A DNA stretch of 64,000 nucleotides from Alloacidobacterium sp963823845 (GTDB taxonomy: Bacteria; Acidobacteriota; Terriglobia; Terriglobales; Acidobacteriaceae), in the NCBI GenBank assembly GCA_963823845.1, contig CAWGND010000008.1:1054001-1118000 (forward strand), read 5' to 3'. Numbering within the stretch: position 1 is the first letter of the stretch; every line of letters begins with the position of its first letter. Below are positions 52,341 through 61,774 of the stretch, piece after piece. The position numbers were made by a program, and so were the translations under genes. The notes beneath the pieces are model-generated. The model had not been told where the DNA came from. It was given only the letters and a program-made list of their open reading frames with translations, and did no database searches.

Positions 52341-52860
52341 CGCTAAAACCTATATCAGAGTGCTTGCGGTACTTGCGCTTCTGGCCATTGCGGCTGGGAC
52401 TTTCGCTCAGGAAACAAGGCCCTGGCGCGCAGCAACGGATACAGAACTGAAGGCACTCATTCCGGCGCGAGCGCGGGTCATTCAGGAGCGCATCGAAACC
52501 GAATTACGAACTGCTTCCGGAATTACGGACGGCAAGGGGAAATATGTTGCTGGCGTTGTTTTGATCACTGCGGGATATTCCGCGGAGGGCAAGTATTCTC
52601 ACTATTTCATCGCACAGGTACCGATGAAGATCGGCGATATGCAACTGAGTGCCGGAGAATATCTGATCGGCTGGAAGCATAATGAAGATTCGCTCACAGT
52701 CAATTTCTATGAAGCTGCCAGTGGTAAGTTTCTTGCCAGCGTAGAGGCCCTCAGAAACGCTTCGATTACGCGGGTCGAGTCTTTTCGCGTATGGCCTCCG
52801 GGGGATAAATCGCTGATACAGATCGGCAGGTTCACTTTTCCCTATCAGCTTGGAAACTAA
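52333..52860 (+). CDS. Small exported hypothetical protein
   Basis: About 175 aa. A signal peptide (YIRVLAVLALLAIAAGTFAQE) precedes a globular domain with IPARARVIQERIETELRTAS, GVVLITAGYSAEGKYSHYF and a C-terminal beta-rich part (GEYLIGWKHNEDSLTVNFYE). No family recognised. The TTG start at 52333 overlaps the response-regulator stop by 8 bp (another TTG at 52324), so it is probably the third gene of the two-component operon. Confidence 0.65.
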   Translation: MTNAKTYIRVLAVLALLAIAAGTFAQETRPWRAATDTELKALIPARARVIQERIETELRTASGITDGKGKYVAGVVLITAGYSAEGKYSHYFIAQVPMKIGDMQLSAGEYLIGWKHNEDSLTVNFYEAASGKFLASVEALRNASITRVESFRVWPPGDKSLIQIGRFTFPYQLGN

Positions 52861-52887
52861 GTGTGGCGATGTATGGGGCTTCACGAT

Positions 52888-52913
52888 AAAGCCGGACAAT
52901 GCTGTCCGGCTTT
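52888..52913. terminator. Bidirectional terminator hairpin
   Basis: AAAGCCGGACA-ATGC-TGTCCGGCTTT has perfect 11-bp arms between convergent genes. The A- and T-rich stem ends provide U-runs in both directions. Confidence 0.8.
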
Positions 52914-52933
52914 GTCGCGCTTCCCACGAGCAG

Positions 52934-54853
52934 CTATGGCTGGGGCAGAACCAGAACCTCAACACCTGAAGCGGCATCTCGATCATGGAAGACGGTCTCA
53001 GTTGCTTTCTTAAAGTCTTCCGGCCTGGCATGTGGAATGTCGGTGAACGTTTGCGGGTTGCGGTCGACGAGCGGGAACCACGAACTCTGCACCTGCACCA
53101 TGATGCGATGTCCCTTGCGGAAGGTGTGATTGAGGTCGGGCATGGAGAAGTCGACTTCAGTCATCTTTCCCGGAGTCATCGCTTCGGGCGTCTCCCAGTT
53201 GTTGCGAAATTTGGCGCGCATGGGCTCGCCGCGCAGCAGTTGCTGATAGCCGCCCATGCGCAGCGCGGGTGCGTCGATGACGCGCTTGCCTATCGTGCTA
53301 CTTAAGTCCGGATCGGGATAGTCGTTGGGATATACATCGATCAGCTTCACGACGAAGTCGGAATCTGTGCCTGTGGTTGTTACTTTCAGCTTGGGGGAGA
53401 TCGGCCCGGCGATCGTCACGTCTTCAGTCAGCGGATCGGTCTGATAGACGAGCACGTCGTTGCGGGAAGATGCGAAGCGCTGGTCGTCCACCATGTAACG
53501 TTGAGGTACGGTATCGGTCGTGTATCCGACAAAGGGAACGGGATGCGCGGGGTCGCTGATGTATTGGTCCGCCCCTTCTTTCTCCGCAGGCGGATCAAAT
53601 GAGAGCTTGCCGCTCGCGTGGAAATAAAGCGTCTTTGGCTTTGCCTGCGCCGGTGGCCAGGTGTCATAAGTGCGCCATACATTTATTCCGGTTTCAAAGA
53701 CGTAGGCCTTCGGCAGGGGTGAGCCTTTGCCCTTCAGGTAATACTCGAAAAAAGGGAACTGAATATTCTTGCGAAAGAACTCGGCCGTCTTTGCATTGAA
53801 CTGCGCGTCTCCGAGATGGTCGCCATCACTGCGCGCCCATCCGCCGTGGACCCAGGGGCCTTCGACCAGCGTCGTGGTTGTTTCCGGGTTGAACTTGTTA
53901 ATGGCATAAAAGGTGTTGTACGGGCCTGAGAGATCCTCCGCGTCAAACCATCCACCCACGACCAGGACGGCGCATTTCACATTTTTCATGTGCGGTGCGA
54001 GATCGCGCGCCTTCCAGTAGTCGTCATACGTTGTGTGATAGAGCTGATCGTTGAAGAGAGGATTCGACCCTTTCAGATATTTGTTGTCGAGATTTTCCGT
54101 GGGGCCAGCCTGCAGGTAGAAATCGTATGCGCTGGGTGTGCCCATGTTGAAAGGCACCTCGTGCTTCGGCAAAGAAGGCTCGTCGAAGGGCTTGAAAAAT
54201 GTGTAGAAGCCAAAGTTTGCGTCCAGCATGAAGGCTCCGCCGTGATAGGCGTCGTCACCTTTAAAGAGGTTCGTCATCGGCGCCTGCGGTGATGCCGCTT
54301 TCAATGCAGGATGCGAATCGATGATGCTGGCCGAGGTGTAGAAGCCGGGATAGGAGATTCCCCAGATGCCTGCTTTGCCGTTGTTGTTCGGCACGCGCTT
54401 CAGAAGGAATTCCAGCGTGTCGTACATGTCGGAGCTGTCGTCGACATCCTGCGGCGACTTCTTATCATCGATGTGCGGACGCATCTCGACGAATTTTCCT
54501 TCTGATAAATAACGTCCGCGCACATCCTGATAGACGAAGATGTAACCGGCCTTCTCGAACTCATCGGAAGGTCCAAGGTTCTTTTTGTATTGATCTTCGC
54601 CATAGGGAGCGACGCTGTACGGAGTGCGGTCGATCATGAAGGGATAGCTCTGCGACGCGTCTTTCGGCACATAGACAGAAATAAACAGATGCACGCCATC
54701 GCGCATGGGGATGCGGTATTCGTATTTTGTGTAGTGCGCTTTTACATAGTCTTCTTCGGGAGCAGCCAGTTTTTCCTGGGCCGTTGCTCGTAGAGGAAGC
54801 ACACTGGCAAAGAGACACAGCCAGATCAAGTGAATCAAATGGGCTTTCTTCAT
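52934..54853 (-). CDS. CocE/NonD family hydrolase (S15-type)
   Basis: A 639-aa exported alpha/beta hydrolase. A signal peptide (LIHLIWLCLFASVLPLRATAQ) precedes the catalytic domain: RIPMRDGVHLFISVYVPKD, then the nucleophile elbow GIWGISYPGFYTS, and acid/base residues in GGWFDAEDL and GPWVHGGW. The C-terminal jelly-roll (X-Pro dipeptidyl-peptidase C-terminal type) ends with RKGHRIMVQVQSSWFPLVDR. It likely cleaves esters, amides or dipeptides outside the cytoplasm; substrate unknown. Confidence 0.92.
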   Translation of the reverse strand: MKKAHLIHLIWLCLFASVLPLRATAQEKLAAPEEDYVKAHYTKYEYRIPMRDGVHLFISVYVPKDASQSYPFMIDRTPYSVAPYGEDQYKKNLGPSDEFEKAGYIFVYQDVRGRYLSEGKFVEMRPHIDDKKSPQDVDDSSDMYDTLEFLLKRVPNNNGKAGIWGISYPGFYTSASIIDSHPALKAASPQAPMTNLFKGDDAYHGGAFMLDANFGFYTFFKPFDEPSLPKHEVPFNMGTPSAYDFYLQAGPTENLDNKYLKGSNPLFNDQLYHTTYDDYWKARDLAPHMKNVKCAVLVVGGWFDAEDLSGPYNTFYAINKFNPETTTTLVEGPWVHGGWARSDGDHLGDAQFNAKTAEFFRKNIQFPFFEYYLKGKGSPLPKAYVFETGINVWRTYDTWPPAQAKPKTLYFHASGKLSFDPPAEKEGADQYISDPAHPVPFVGYTTDTVPQRYMVDDQRFASSRNDVLVYQTDPLTEDVTIAGPISPKLKVTTTGTDSDFVVKLIDVYPNDYPDPDLSSTIGKRVIDAPALRMGGYQQLLRGEPMRAKFRNNWETPEAMTPGKMTEVDFSMPDLNHTFRKGHRIMVQVQSSWFPLVDRNPQTFTDIPHARPEDFKKATETVFHDRDAASGVEVLVLPQP

Positions 54854-54935
54854 AGGACCTCAATGATGGATGAATCGGGAAAAAGATAGTCTACTGGATA
54901 GGTGGGCGAATCATGCTCTTTTTATGCACACAGGC

Positions 54936-56762
54936 TCATAGAGGCATGTGCTCGTAGTACTCCTGCAGCACAGAAAACGCCTTTTTCTTCTCGCCTTTGT
55001 CAGAGATAAGGCCCTTGCGGTTGTAGTAGTCCTGGATGCCGGGAAGCAGCCGCATCGGCGAACGGAAATCCATTAACACCCACGGAGTCATCCCTGCGAG
55101 GAAGGGGATGTTCTTGAGCATCTGGAACTGCTGCTGGAAGACACTTGCCTGATACTCTTCGCTGAAGCGGTAGTCCGCATCTTTGTGCAGGCCGGCCTTT
55201 GCACCTGCCCCGAATTCGCTGATGATGAGCGGCTTGTGCATCGGATTTTCCCACTTGATCTGCGGAATATCGTTTGGCTTGTCGCTATACCAGCCAAAGT
55301 ATTCGTTATACCCAAGCACATCGAGATACTGATCCAGAGGATCGTCCATCACGATCGTCATGTCGCCTGCATGACGGTGCGGGATCACCATAGCTGAGGT
55401 AATTAATCGGGTGGAATCCTGCTGCCGCGCTAATCCGGCCAGCTTGCCGATGAATTCAGTACGCTCGGGCCTGATCGGCGTTTCATTTGACATCGACCAC
55501 AGGATGACCGAGGCCTTGTTGTTGTCGCGCCGGATCATTTCATGAAGCTGCTGGCTGGCGACGTCGAAGGTGTGTGGATTTGTCCACGCATTGCCCCAGT
55601 AGACCGGAATCTCGGACCACACGAGGAGGCCAAGCTTGTCGGCGACGCGCGTCATGTGTTCGTCATGCGGATAGTGCGCGAGGCGCACGAAGTTGGCGTC
55701 GAGCTCATGCGCCCAGCCAAGAAGCGTTTCGGCATCCTGCTCCGACCACGCGCGTCCTGAACGGTATGGTGCTTCGGCGTGTATGCAGATGCCGCGCAGG
55801 AAGAGTGCCTTGCCATTCAGCACTATCTTTTCACCCAGAACTTCAACTGTGCGGAATCCCACGTCATCCTTAAGCTCATCACCGCCTGTGCGCATTTCGA
55901 TGCTGTACAGTTTTGGCGAGGTCGGCGACCAGCGCTGCAGGCCGGCAGCGTCAACGGAAAAGGCAGCTCGACCGGAGCTGTCGGTTTCGGCGGTCTGCTC
56001 GATCTTGAGTTCGGGGATGCGCAGCGTCACTTTCTCGCCAGTCGCCGCTCCAACGACATGCACGTAGCCGGCGAGATGATTCTCCGTGCCCTTCTGCAAC
56101 TGGAGCGAATAGTCGTCGATGAAGCTATCCGGCACTTCGACCAGAGAAACTTCTCGGGTGATGCCGCCATAGTTCCACCAGTCCGACCTGATGCCGGGGA
56201 CGCGCTCTACCTGACGCTGATTGTCGGCCGCTACGACGACGAAATTAGCGCCGGGTTTCACAACGCCGGTCACGTCGCAGTCGAAGGGAGTAAAGCCGCC
56301 TTGATGTTGACAGACGTAGCTATCGTTGACGAAGACCTGGGCTGCGTAGTTCACCGCGCCGAAGTGGAGAAAGACGCGCGTGTGCGGTTTCGGCTGATAG
56401 TCAAAGTCTCTCTGATACCAGAGCATGCCTTCATAGAAAAAAAGCTCGGGCTTTTGCGAGTTCCAGTCGCCGGGAACTTCGAGCGTTGGCGATTGCGCGA
56501 AGTCATACTCCTGCAGTGCGCCACCCGGAACTGGACGAGCATTCTTCGCGTAGCCGTTCAAGTTTGGTTTATCTGGTTGATTGCCGATGCCATTCCTGTA
56601 TGGGTCGACGATATAGTGCCATGGGCCATTCAGGCTTGTCTGTTGCCGGTGGTCCACGTCGACGAGCAACGTGGTGGGCTGCTGTGCCTTGAGTGACGTG
56701 AAAGCGACGAGGAAAATGAAAAAGAAGGCAGTGGTCAGACCAGCTTTGCGCATGGCCAACAT
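54936..56762 (-). CDS. Exported glycoside hydrolase family 2 (beta-glucuronidase-like)
   Basis: A 608-aa exported GH2 enzyme. A signal peptide (TTAFFFIFLVAFTSLKAQ) is followed by the sugar-binding jelly-roll (LNGPWHYIVDPYRNG; LWYQRDFDYQPK), an Ig-like domain, and the TIM barrel. The acid/base Glu is in WSMSNETP and the nucleophile Glu in IISEFGAGAKAG. The start ATG lies 18 bp after the tyrA stop with GAGGA in between, so it may be read from the aromatic operon, although the functions are unrelated. Confidence 0.93.
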   Translation of the reverse strand: MLAMRKAGLTTAFFFIFLVAFTSLKAQQPTTLLVDVDHRQQTSLNGPWHYIVDPYRNGIGNQPDKPNLNGYAKNARPVPGGALQEYDFAQSPTLEVPGDWNSQKPELFFYEGMLWYQRDFDYQPKPHTRVFLHFGAVNYAAQVFVNDSYVCQHQGGFTPFDCDVTGVVKPGANFVVVAADNQRQVERVPGIRSDWWNYGGITREVSLVEVPDSFIDDYSLQLQKGTENHLAGYVHVVGAATGEKVTLRIPELKIEQTAETDSSGRAAFSVDAAGLQRWSPTSPKLYSIEMRTGGDELKDDVGFRTVEVLGEKIVLNGKALFLRGICIHAEAPYRSGRAWSEQDAETLLGWAHELDANFVRLAHYPHDEHMTRVADKLGLLVWSEIPVYWGNAWTNPHTFDVASQQLHEMIRRDNNKASVILWSMSNETPIRPERTEFIGKLAGLARQQDSTRLITSAMVIPHRHAGDMTIVMDDPLDQYLDVLGYNEYFGWYSDKPNDIPQIKWENPMHKPLIISEFGAGAKAGLHKDADYRFSEEYQASVFQQQFQMLKNIPFLAGMTPWVLMDFRSPMRLLPGIQDYYNRKGLISDKGEKKKAFSVLQEYYEHMPL

Positions 56763-56780
56763 ATTATCGCTTCCTCGAAG

Positions 56781-57662
56781 TTAAGGCTTCTTCGAGGCCC
56801 CGAGCCGAAAGCGATTGGCCAATTCGAATTCGTCGCGGAGTTCCGGAGTCTTCAGGTGCTCGCGCAGATGCGCCAGGCGCTGTTCTAGTGCGAGCAGGGT
56901 AGCGGCCACGGCATCTTCATTCGTGTGGGCAATGTCGCGCCACATCGAGTATGGACTGGCGCCGAGCCGCGTCATCTCACGCAGAGCGCGGCCGCCGATG
57001 GCGCGCAGGTCTTCGTCGTGTGGAAACTTCTCTTCGAGCAGCGCGCTCAGCGCGGTCGAGAGATACTGCGGGAGATGACTGACCCATGCGCAGAGCTCAT
57101 CATGACGCGCAGGATCAAGCTCAAGAATGCGGCACCCAAACTTCTGCACCCACGTCCGCCATTCGACTGATTTCTTGAGCGCTTCGGGCGACATGCCGGA
57201 ACTGTTGTCGCATTCGGTGAAAATCCATACCGTGCCTCGGAAAAGCTCTCCATCGGCATTCGCCGCTCCGCCCACCTCCTTGCCTGCCATGGGGTGACCA
57301 GGAAGAAAACCGGGTTTGTCGGAATGGTTGTAGCGGCCGGCAGCGTGCTGGCAAAGTACGCCCTTGACGCTGCCGACATCCGTTACAAGCTGATGCGGTC
57401 GCAGGATGGAAGCGAGCTGATCGAGGTATTCAAGAATGCTGAAGACTGGACCGCTCAGCAGAATCAGGTCAGACTCGGCAGCGGCTGTTAGCGGTTCTTC
57501 TGCAATTACATCAACCGCCATCCGGCTTAGAGCGATTGCAGTCTGAGCGGGGTCGCGATCCCATCCGACGATGGTGCCGCTGAAGCCATTCTGGCGCAGC
57601 GCCATTCCCACCGAACTGCCGATCAGCCCTGTGCCGAGAATGACGATGCGCTCGATAGGCAT
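56781..57662 (-). CDS. tyrA: Prephenate dehydrogenase
   Basis: A 293-aa NAD(P)-dependent enzyme of tyrosine synthesis (prephenate to 4-hydroxyphenylpyruvate, or arogenate to tyrosine). The Rossmann motif is LGTGLIGSSVGMALRQ, then TDVGSVKG and PGHPMAGKEVGGA, with the catalytic His in GHPMAG. A helical dimer domain follows. No ACT domain is present, so feedback control is probably at the aroF product or elsewhere. It begins 2 bp after the aroF-like stop. Confidence 0.94.
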   Translation of the reverse strand: MPIERIVILGTGLIGSSVGMALRQNGFSGTIVGWDRDPAQTAIALSRMAVDVIAEEPLTAAAESDLILLSGPVFSILEYLDQLASILRPHQLVTDVGSVKGVLCQHAAGRYNHSDKPGFLPGHPMAGKEVGGAANADGELFRGTVWIFTECDNSSGMSPEALKKSVEWRTWVQKFGCRILELDPARHDELCAWVSHLPQYLSTALSALLEEKFPHDEDLRAIGGRALREMTRLGASPYSMWRDIAHTNEDAVAATLLALEQRLAHLREHLKTPELRDEFELANRFRLGASKKP

Positions 57663-57664
57663 GG

Positions 57665-58684
57665 TTACTCGATCGTTCTCTCGACGGCGGAGGCAATCAC
57701 GCGCAGTTCCTGCATCAGCTTTGCGAACTGTTCCGGGAAGAGCGTCTGTGCCCCGTCGGAGACTGCCTTGTCAGGGTTTGGGTGCACTTCGATCAAGAGC
57801 CCGTCTGCTCCGGCTGCGACTGCGGCGCGTGCCATGGCTGGAACCTTATCACGAAGACCGACGCCATGGGATGGGTCGGCGAGGATGGGCAAGTGAGAAA
57901 GCTTCTTGACGACCGGAATGGCCGAGATGTCCATTGTATTGCGAGTATAGGTTTCGAAGGTGCGAATGCCGCGCTCGCAGAGCATTACCTCGTAGTTGCC
58001 GCCGGAGAGGATGTATTCCGCCGAGAGCAGCAGTTCTTCAATGGTGGCCGCGATGCCGCGCTTCAGCAACACAGGTTTGCGGACCTGCCCGAGCTCACGC
58101 AGCAGGTTGAAGTTCTGCATATTGCGCGCGCCTACCTGGAAGACATCGACATAGGGCATCATCAGCTCAATCTGCGAAATCTCCATCACTTCGCTGATGA
58201 TGAGCAGTCCGGTCGCATCGCCTACCTCGCGCAGCAGCTTGAGCCCTTCAAGGCCCATGCCTTGAAAGGAATAGGGCGAGCTGCGCGGCTTGAAGGCGCC
58301 TCCGCGAAGGAATTTTGCGCCTGCGGCTTTCACTTTTTCTGCAGCAGAAAACATCTGCTCGCGGCTTTCTACTGAACATGGCCCGGCCATTACGACGACT
58401 TCTTCGCCGCCTACGGTGACTCCGTTCGGGAAGCGAATGACAGTTCCTTCCGGCCTGAAGTTTCGGCCCGCGAGCTTGTAGGGCGAGGAGATGCGATAGG
58501 CGTCTGCGACACCTTCCAATACCTGAAAGTCTTTTACGTCGAAGGCGGCCGGCGTTCCTACCCCTGCGAGAATGGTCTGGATTGCGCCGGTGGTGCGATG
58601 CACCTTGAAGCCCAGTTCGAGAAGCCGTTCGGTGATACCTTGTATCTGCTCTTCGGATGCATGCTCTTGCATGGCAACGATCAT
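57665..58684 (-). CDS. aroF: 3-deoxy-7-phosphoheptulonate synthase (type I-beta)
   Basis: A 339-aa DAHP synthase, the first step of the shikimate pathway. An N-terminal ferredoxin-like regulatory domain (residues 1-70: ITERLLELGFKVHRTTGAIQ) is joined to the barrel: VVMAGPCSVESREQM (metal Cys), GGAFKPRSSPYSFQGMG, LPILADPSHGVGLRD (His) and LIEVHPNPDKAVSDG. This architecture resembles the Thermotoga enzyme, allosterically inhibited by Tyr/Phe. The start overlaps the chorismate mutase stop by 4 bp. Confidence 0.95.
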   Translation of the reverse strand: MIVAMQEHASEEQIQGITERLLELGFKVHRTTGAIQTILAGVGTPAAFDVKDFQVLEGVADAYRISSPYKLAGRNFRPEGTVIRFPNGVTVGGEEVVVMAGPCSVESREQMFSAAEKVKAAGAKFLRGGAFKPRSSPYSFQGMGLEGLKLLREVGDATGLLIISEVMEISQIELMMPYVDVFQVGARNMQNFNLLRELGQVRKPVLLKRGIAATIEELLLSAEYILSGGNYEVMLCERGIRTFETYTRNTMDISAIPVVKKLSHLPILADPSHGVGLRDKVPAMARAAVAAGADGLLIEVHPNPDKAVSDGAQTLFPEQFAKLMQELRVIASAVERTIE

Positions 58685-59007
58685 GATTGCTTTCCTGTCT
58701 CCCCTGCTCGGGCGTCCTGTTTAGCCGACGCGGATTTCTGTGAAGCCAATTCATCCGACTGCAGAGCTCGCATCACGTCGATGATGCGCTCGTAGATGTG
58801 CACCAGCTCGATATCGGGCAGGGGCCCTTTATTCGCTGCACGCACTCTTTCAAAGATCACACGCTCGCGGTTTGGCTCATACACGGGCAGATCAGTGGCC
58901 TGCTTCAGCTTGCCAATGGCCTGCGCCGCCACGGCGCGCTCGCTGAGGAGCGCCACAATCTGAAGGTCGAGTGCATCGATCTTTTCGCGCCAGCTTTCAA
59001 TGTCCAT
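58681..59007 (-). CDS. Chorismate mutase (AroQ type)
   Basis: A 108-aa all-helical AroQ enzyme converting chorismate to prephenate. Signatures are WREKIDALDLQIVALLSERA, AIGKLK (active-site Lys) and VYEPNRERVIFERVR. It is monofunctional: no prephenate dehydratase follows. The tail (SQKSASAKQDARAGETGKQ) is disordered. It is translationally coupled to the aroF-like gene, an arrangement often used for complex formation and shared allosteric control. Confidence 0.93.
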   Translation of the reverse strand: MDIESWREKIDALDLQIVALLSERAVAAQAIGKLKQATDLPVYEPNRERVIFERVRAANKGPLPDIELVHIYERIIDVMRALQSDELASQKSASAKQDARAGETGKQS

Positions 59008-59075
59008 GCGGTCCTTCCATCGAGCGCGGCTGTACGCCTGCGCCGGAGTTGAATTGCCAGGAGTCTTGAGCGGAA

Positions 59076-59852
59076 TTAACGGGCCAGCGCCACAGGTCGA
59101 CGCAGGCCCTTGATAAATCGTGCGATTGAATTCGGTGCTTCCTGCGGTGTCGACTGCTCAATCAAGGCAACGATGGCGCTGCCGATGACGGCGGCATCCG
59201 CGAATTCGCCGACTGTTGCGAAATGCTCCGCGTTTGAGATGCCGAAGCCGACGGCAATGGGCAAATCCGTAAACTTACGCAGGCGCGCGACCAACTGTTC
59301 TGCATCCGTCGCCAGCGTCTGCTGCGTGCCGGTAATGCCGGTACGCGAGATCGCGTAGACGAATCCCTGTGAAGCCTGTGCAATGCGCTGCAGGCGGACA
59401 TCCGGGCTTGTGGGGGCGGCGAGAAAAATCGGAGCAAGGCGATGGCGGCGCAGATGCGCCAGATATTCGTCGGCTTCCTCGACGATCATGTCGGTGATCA
59501 ACACGCCATCGATGCCCGCTTCTTTCGCGGCAGCGCAGAAGCGCTCCAGACCAAAGCGCAGGACAGGATTGAAATAGGAGAAGATGACCAGGCCGGCATG
59601 AGGGCGTTTGCTCCGCAGATCGGCGGCTAGTGCAAGCACGTCGGAGAGCTTCGTGCCGTTCTTCACTGCGCGTTCGCTGGCGCGCTGAATCACCGGGCCG
59701 TCTGCCAGAGGATCGCTGAAAGGTACGCCTAGTTCGAGCACTTCTGCACCCGCATCAATTGCGGCCAGCGCGATCTCGCGCGTGGTTGGCAGGTCGGGAT
59801 CGCCAGCTGTCAGGTATACGACCAGTCCCGGCTTGCTGAAACGAATCGGCAT
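59076..59852 (-). CDS. trpA: Tryptophan synthase alpha chain
   Basis: A 258-aa TIM-barrel enzyme splitting indole-3-glycerol phosphate to indole for the beta chain. The catalytic Glu and Asp are in EVLELGVPFSDPLADGPVIQ, followed by GVLITDMIVEEADEY, FVYAISRTGITGTQ and PIAVGFGISNAEH. It lies 4 bp after trpB. A 68-bp gap separates it from the chorismate mutase gene. Confidence 0.96.
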   Translation of the reverse strand: MPIRFSKPGLVVYLTAGDPDLPTTREIALAAIDAGAEVLELGVPFSDPLADGPVIQRASERAVKNGTKLSDVLALAADLRSKRPHAGLVIFSYFNPVLRFGLERFCAAAKEAGIDGVLITDMIVEEADEYLAHLRRHRLAPIFLAAPTSPDVRLQRIAQASQGFVYAISRTGITGTQQTLATDAEQLVARLRKFTDLPIAVGFGISNAEHFATVGEFADAAVIGSAIVALIEQSTPQEAPNSIARFIKGLRRPVALAR

Positions 59853-59856
59853 GGCT

Positions 59857-61065
59857 TTAAGCGCCCTTGAGGTTCAGTTCGCGCGAGAGGATGCCCATGT
59901 CTTTGTCGCCGCGTCCTGAGAGATTGATTATTAGTATGTCATGCCGAGACAACGTGGGCGCCAGCCGCAGGCACTCGGCTACCGCGTGCGCGCTTTCGAG
60001 CGCGGGCAGAATGCCTTCTGTACGTCCCAGCGTTACCGTTGCGCTCAGTGCTTCTTCGTCGGTCGCTGATGTGTACTCGGCGCGGCCGGAGTCGTGCAGC
60101 ATGGCGTGCTCGGGGCCGATGGATGCGTAGTCGAGCCCGGCGGAGACGGAATGCGTCAGAGCAATCTGTCCGGCCTCATCCTGCAGTACATAGGAGTAGG
60201 TTCCCTGCAGCACGCCGGGCGATCCGCCCTCAAAGCGCGCAGCATGTTGTCCCAACTCAGGGCCGCGTCCACCGGCTTCGACGCCGATCAGGCGAACCTC
60301 TTTGTCTGTAATGAATTCGTAGAACGCGCCGATGGCGTTCGATCCGCCGCCTACGCAGGCGATGATTGCGTTGGGGAGACGGCCTTCTTTTTCGAGAATT
60401 TGCTGACGCGCCTCTTTGCTGATGACGCGATGGAAGTCGCGCACCATCATGGGGTAGGGATGTGCGCCCAGTACACTGCCTAATAAATAATGTGTCGTGC
60501 GGACGTTCGTCACCCAATCGCGCATGGCCTCGTTGATGGCGTCTTTCAGCGTGCGCGATCCGGAACTGACGCTGCGCACTTCAGCGCCCAGCAACCGCAT
60601 GCGGTAGACATTCAACTCCTGCCGTCGCATGTCCTCCTCACCCATATAGACGACACATTCAAGCCCCAACAGCGCGCAGACGGTTGCCGTTGCCACACCG
60701 TGCTGGCCTGCGCCTGTTTCAGCAATGACGCGCTTCTTGCCCATGCGTTTGGCGAGCAGGCCCTGACCGATGCAGTTGTTGATCTTGTGCGCGCCGGTAT
60801 GCAGGAGGTCTTCGCGCTTGAGATAGATCTTTGCGCCGCCAAGCTGTTCTGTCAGGTGAGAGGCGAAGTAAAGTGGCGTCGGACGCCCGGCATAGTCACG
60901 CAGGAGCGAGTCCAATTCAGCGTGGAAGGCAGGGTCGGCCTGGGCTTCACTGTAGGCATGCTCGAGTTCTTCGAGCGCGGCCATCAGGGTTTCTGGAACA
61001 TAACGCCCGCCGTAGGCGCCAAAGCGGCCAACGGCCTTGGTGGCTGGATGTGTCGCCGTGCTCAT
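59857..61065 (-). CDS. trpB: Tryptophan synthase beta chain
   Basis: A 402-aa PLP enzyme joining indole and serine. The N-terminal GRFGAYGGRYVPETLM, KREDLLHTGAHKINN (PLP Lys), RVIAETGAGQHGVATAT, CVGGGSNAIGAFYEF and the C-terminal NLSGRGDKDM are all standard for TrpB1. It is 33 bp downstream of trpF and 4 bp upstream of trpA. Confidence 0.97.
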   Translation of the reverse strand: MSTATHPATKAVGRFGAYGGRYVPETLMAALEELEHAYSEAQADPAFHAELDSLLRDYAGRPTPLYFASHLTEQLGGAKIYLKREDLLHTGAHKINNCIGQGLLAKRMGKKRVIAETGAGQHGVATATVCALLGLECVVYMGEEDMRRQELNVYRMRLLGAEVRSVSSGSRTLKDAINEAMRDWVTNVRTTHYLLGSVLGAHPYPMMVRDFHRVISKEARQQILEKEGRLPNAIIACVGGGSNAIGAFYEFITDKEVRLIGVEAGGRGPELGQHAARFEGGSPGVLQGTYSYVLQDEAGQIALTHSVSAGLDYASIGPEHAMLHDSGRAEYTSATDEEALSATVTLGRTEGILPALESAHAVAECLRLAPTLSRHDILIINLSGRGDKDMGILSRELNLKGA

Positions 61066-61098
61066 GAGCGGTTCCCCTTGTCTTTTCAGCTTACGCCA

Positions 61099-61770
61099 TC
61101 ACCGCGACGCGGTTGCGACTTCCTCCGCTGCCGCTTTTGCCGCAGTTACAAATGCTTTCACGCGGGCTGGATCTTTCCTGCCCGGCGCGGACTCTACGCC
61201 GCTCGCTACATCCACACCCCATGGGTGGAGCGTGCGAATGGCTTCTGCGACGTTTTCGGGCGTCAACCCGCCCGCAGCAATCAGCCGCAGTTGAGATGCA
61301 GAATCCAGAAAGCTGCGGCTCGCCGCGACCCAATCGAAACGAGTGCCGGTGCCGCCCACTGCGGTCGCTGTGCGGGAGTCGACCAGCACGGCATTCACGG
61401 CCTGATTGCGCCGTAGGCCCCTGAGCTGCTCTTCGAGCTCCTGCGTGTAATGTGTGGCCCTCAGAATACGCAACGATGGGCCAAAATGTTCGCGCAGCCT
61501 GAATGGCATGAGCAAGTCGTGGCTCACCTGCAGTTGCACTCCGGTCAGGCGGCTCTCTGACACTGTCCGGACAATCTCATCAAAGCCAGCGTCGACAAAT
61601 ACGCCGTATTTTTCGATCGCATTCGTCAGATGAGGTGTGATCGCGCTCACTTGTGCCGCACTGGCACGGCGCGGGCTCTCGGCGAAGACAAAGCCCACAG
61701 CGTCTGCGCCTGCTTCAACGGCAAGCTGTGCGTCTTCGAGATTTGTATTGCCACAGATTTTGACCCACAT
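61099..61770 (-). CDS. trpF: Phosphoribosylanthranilate isomerase
   Basis: A 223-aa TIM barrel. The catalytic Cys is in VKICGNTNLEDA and the catalytic Asp in NAVLVDSRT. GTGTRFDW and LIAAGGLTPENVAEAI form the phosphate-binding loops. It lies 4 bp after trpC. Confidence 0.95.
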   Translation of the reverse strand: MWVKICGNTNLEDAQLAVEAGADAVGFVFAESPRRASAAQVSAITPHLTNAIEKYGVFVDAGFDEIVRTVSESRLTGVQLQVSHDLLMPFRLREHFGPSLRILRATHYTQELEEQLRGLRRNQAVNAVLVDSRTATAVGGTGTRFDWVAASRSFLDSASQLRLIAAGGLTPENVAEAIRTLHPWGVDVASGVESAPGRKDPARVKAFVTAAKAAAEEVATASR

Positions 61771-61774
61771 CGCA

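Noticed and set aside
60490..61416. Plus-strand open frame opposite trpB/trpF
   Set aside because: Shadow of high-GC coding DNA; no recognisable motif.
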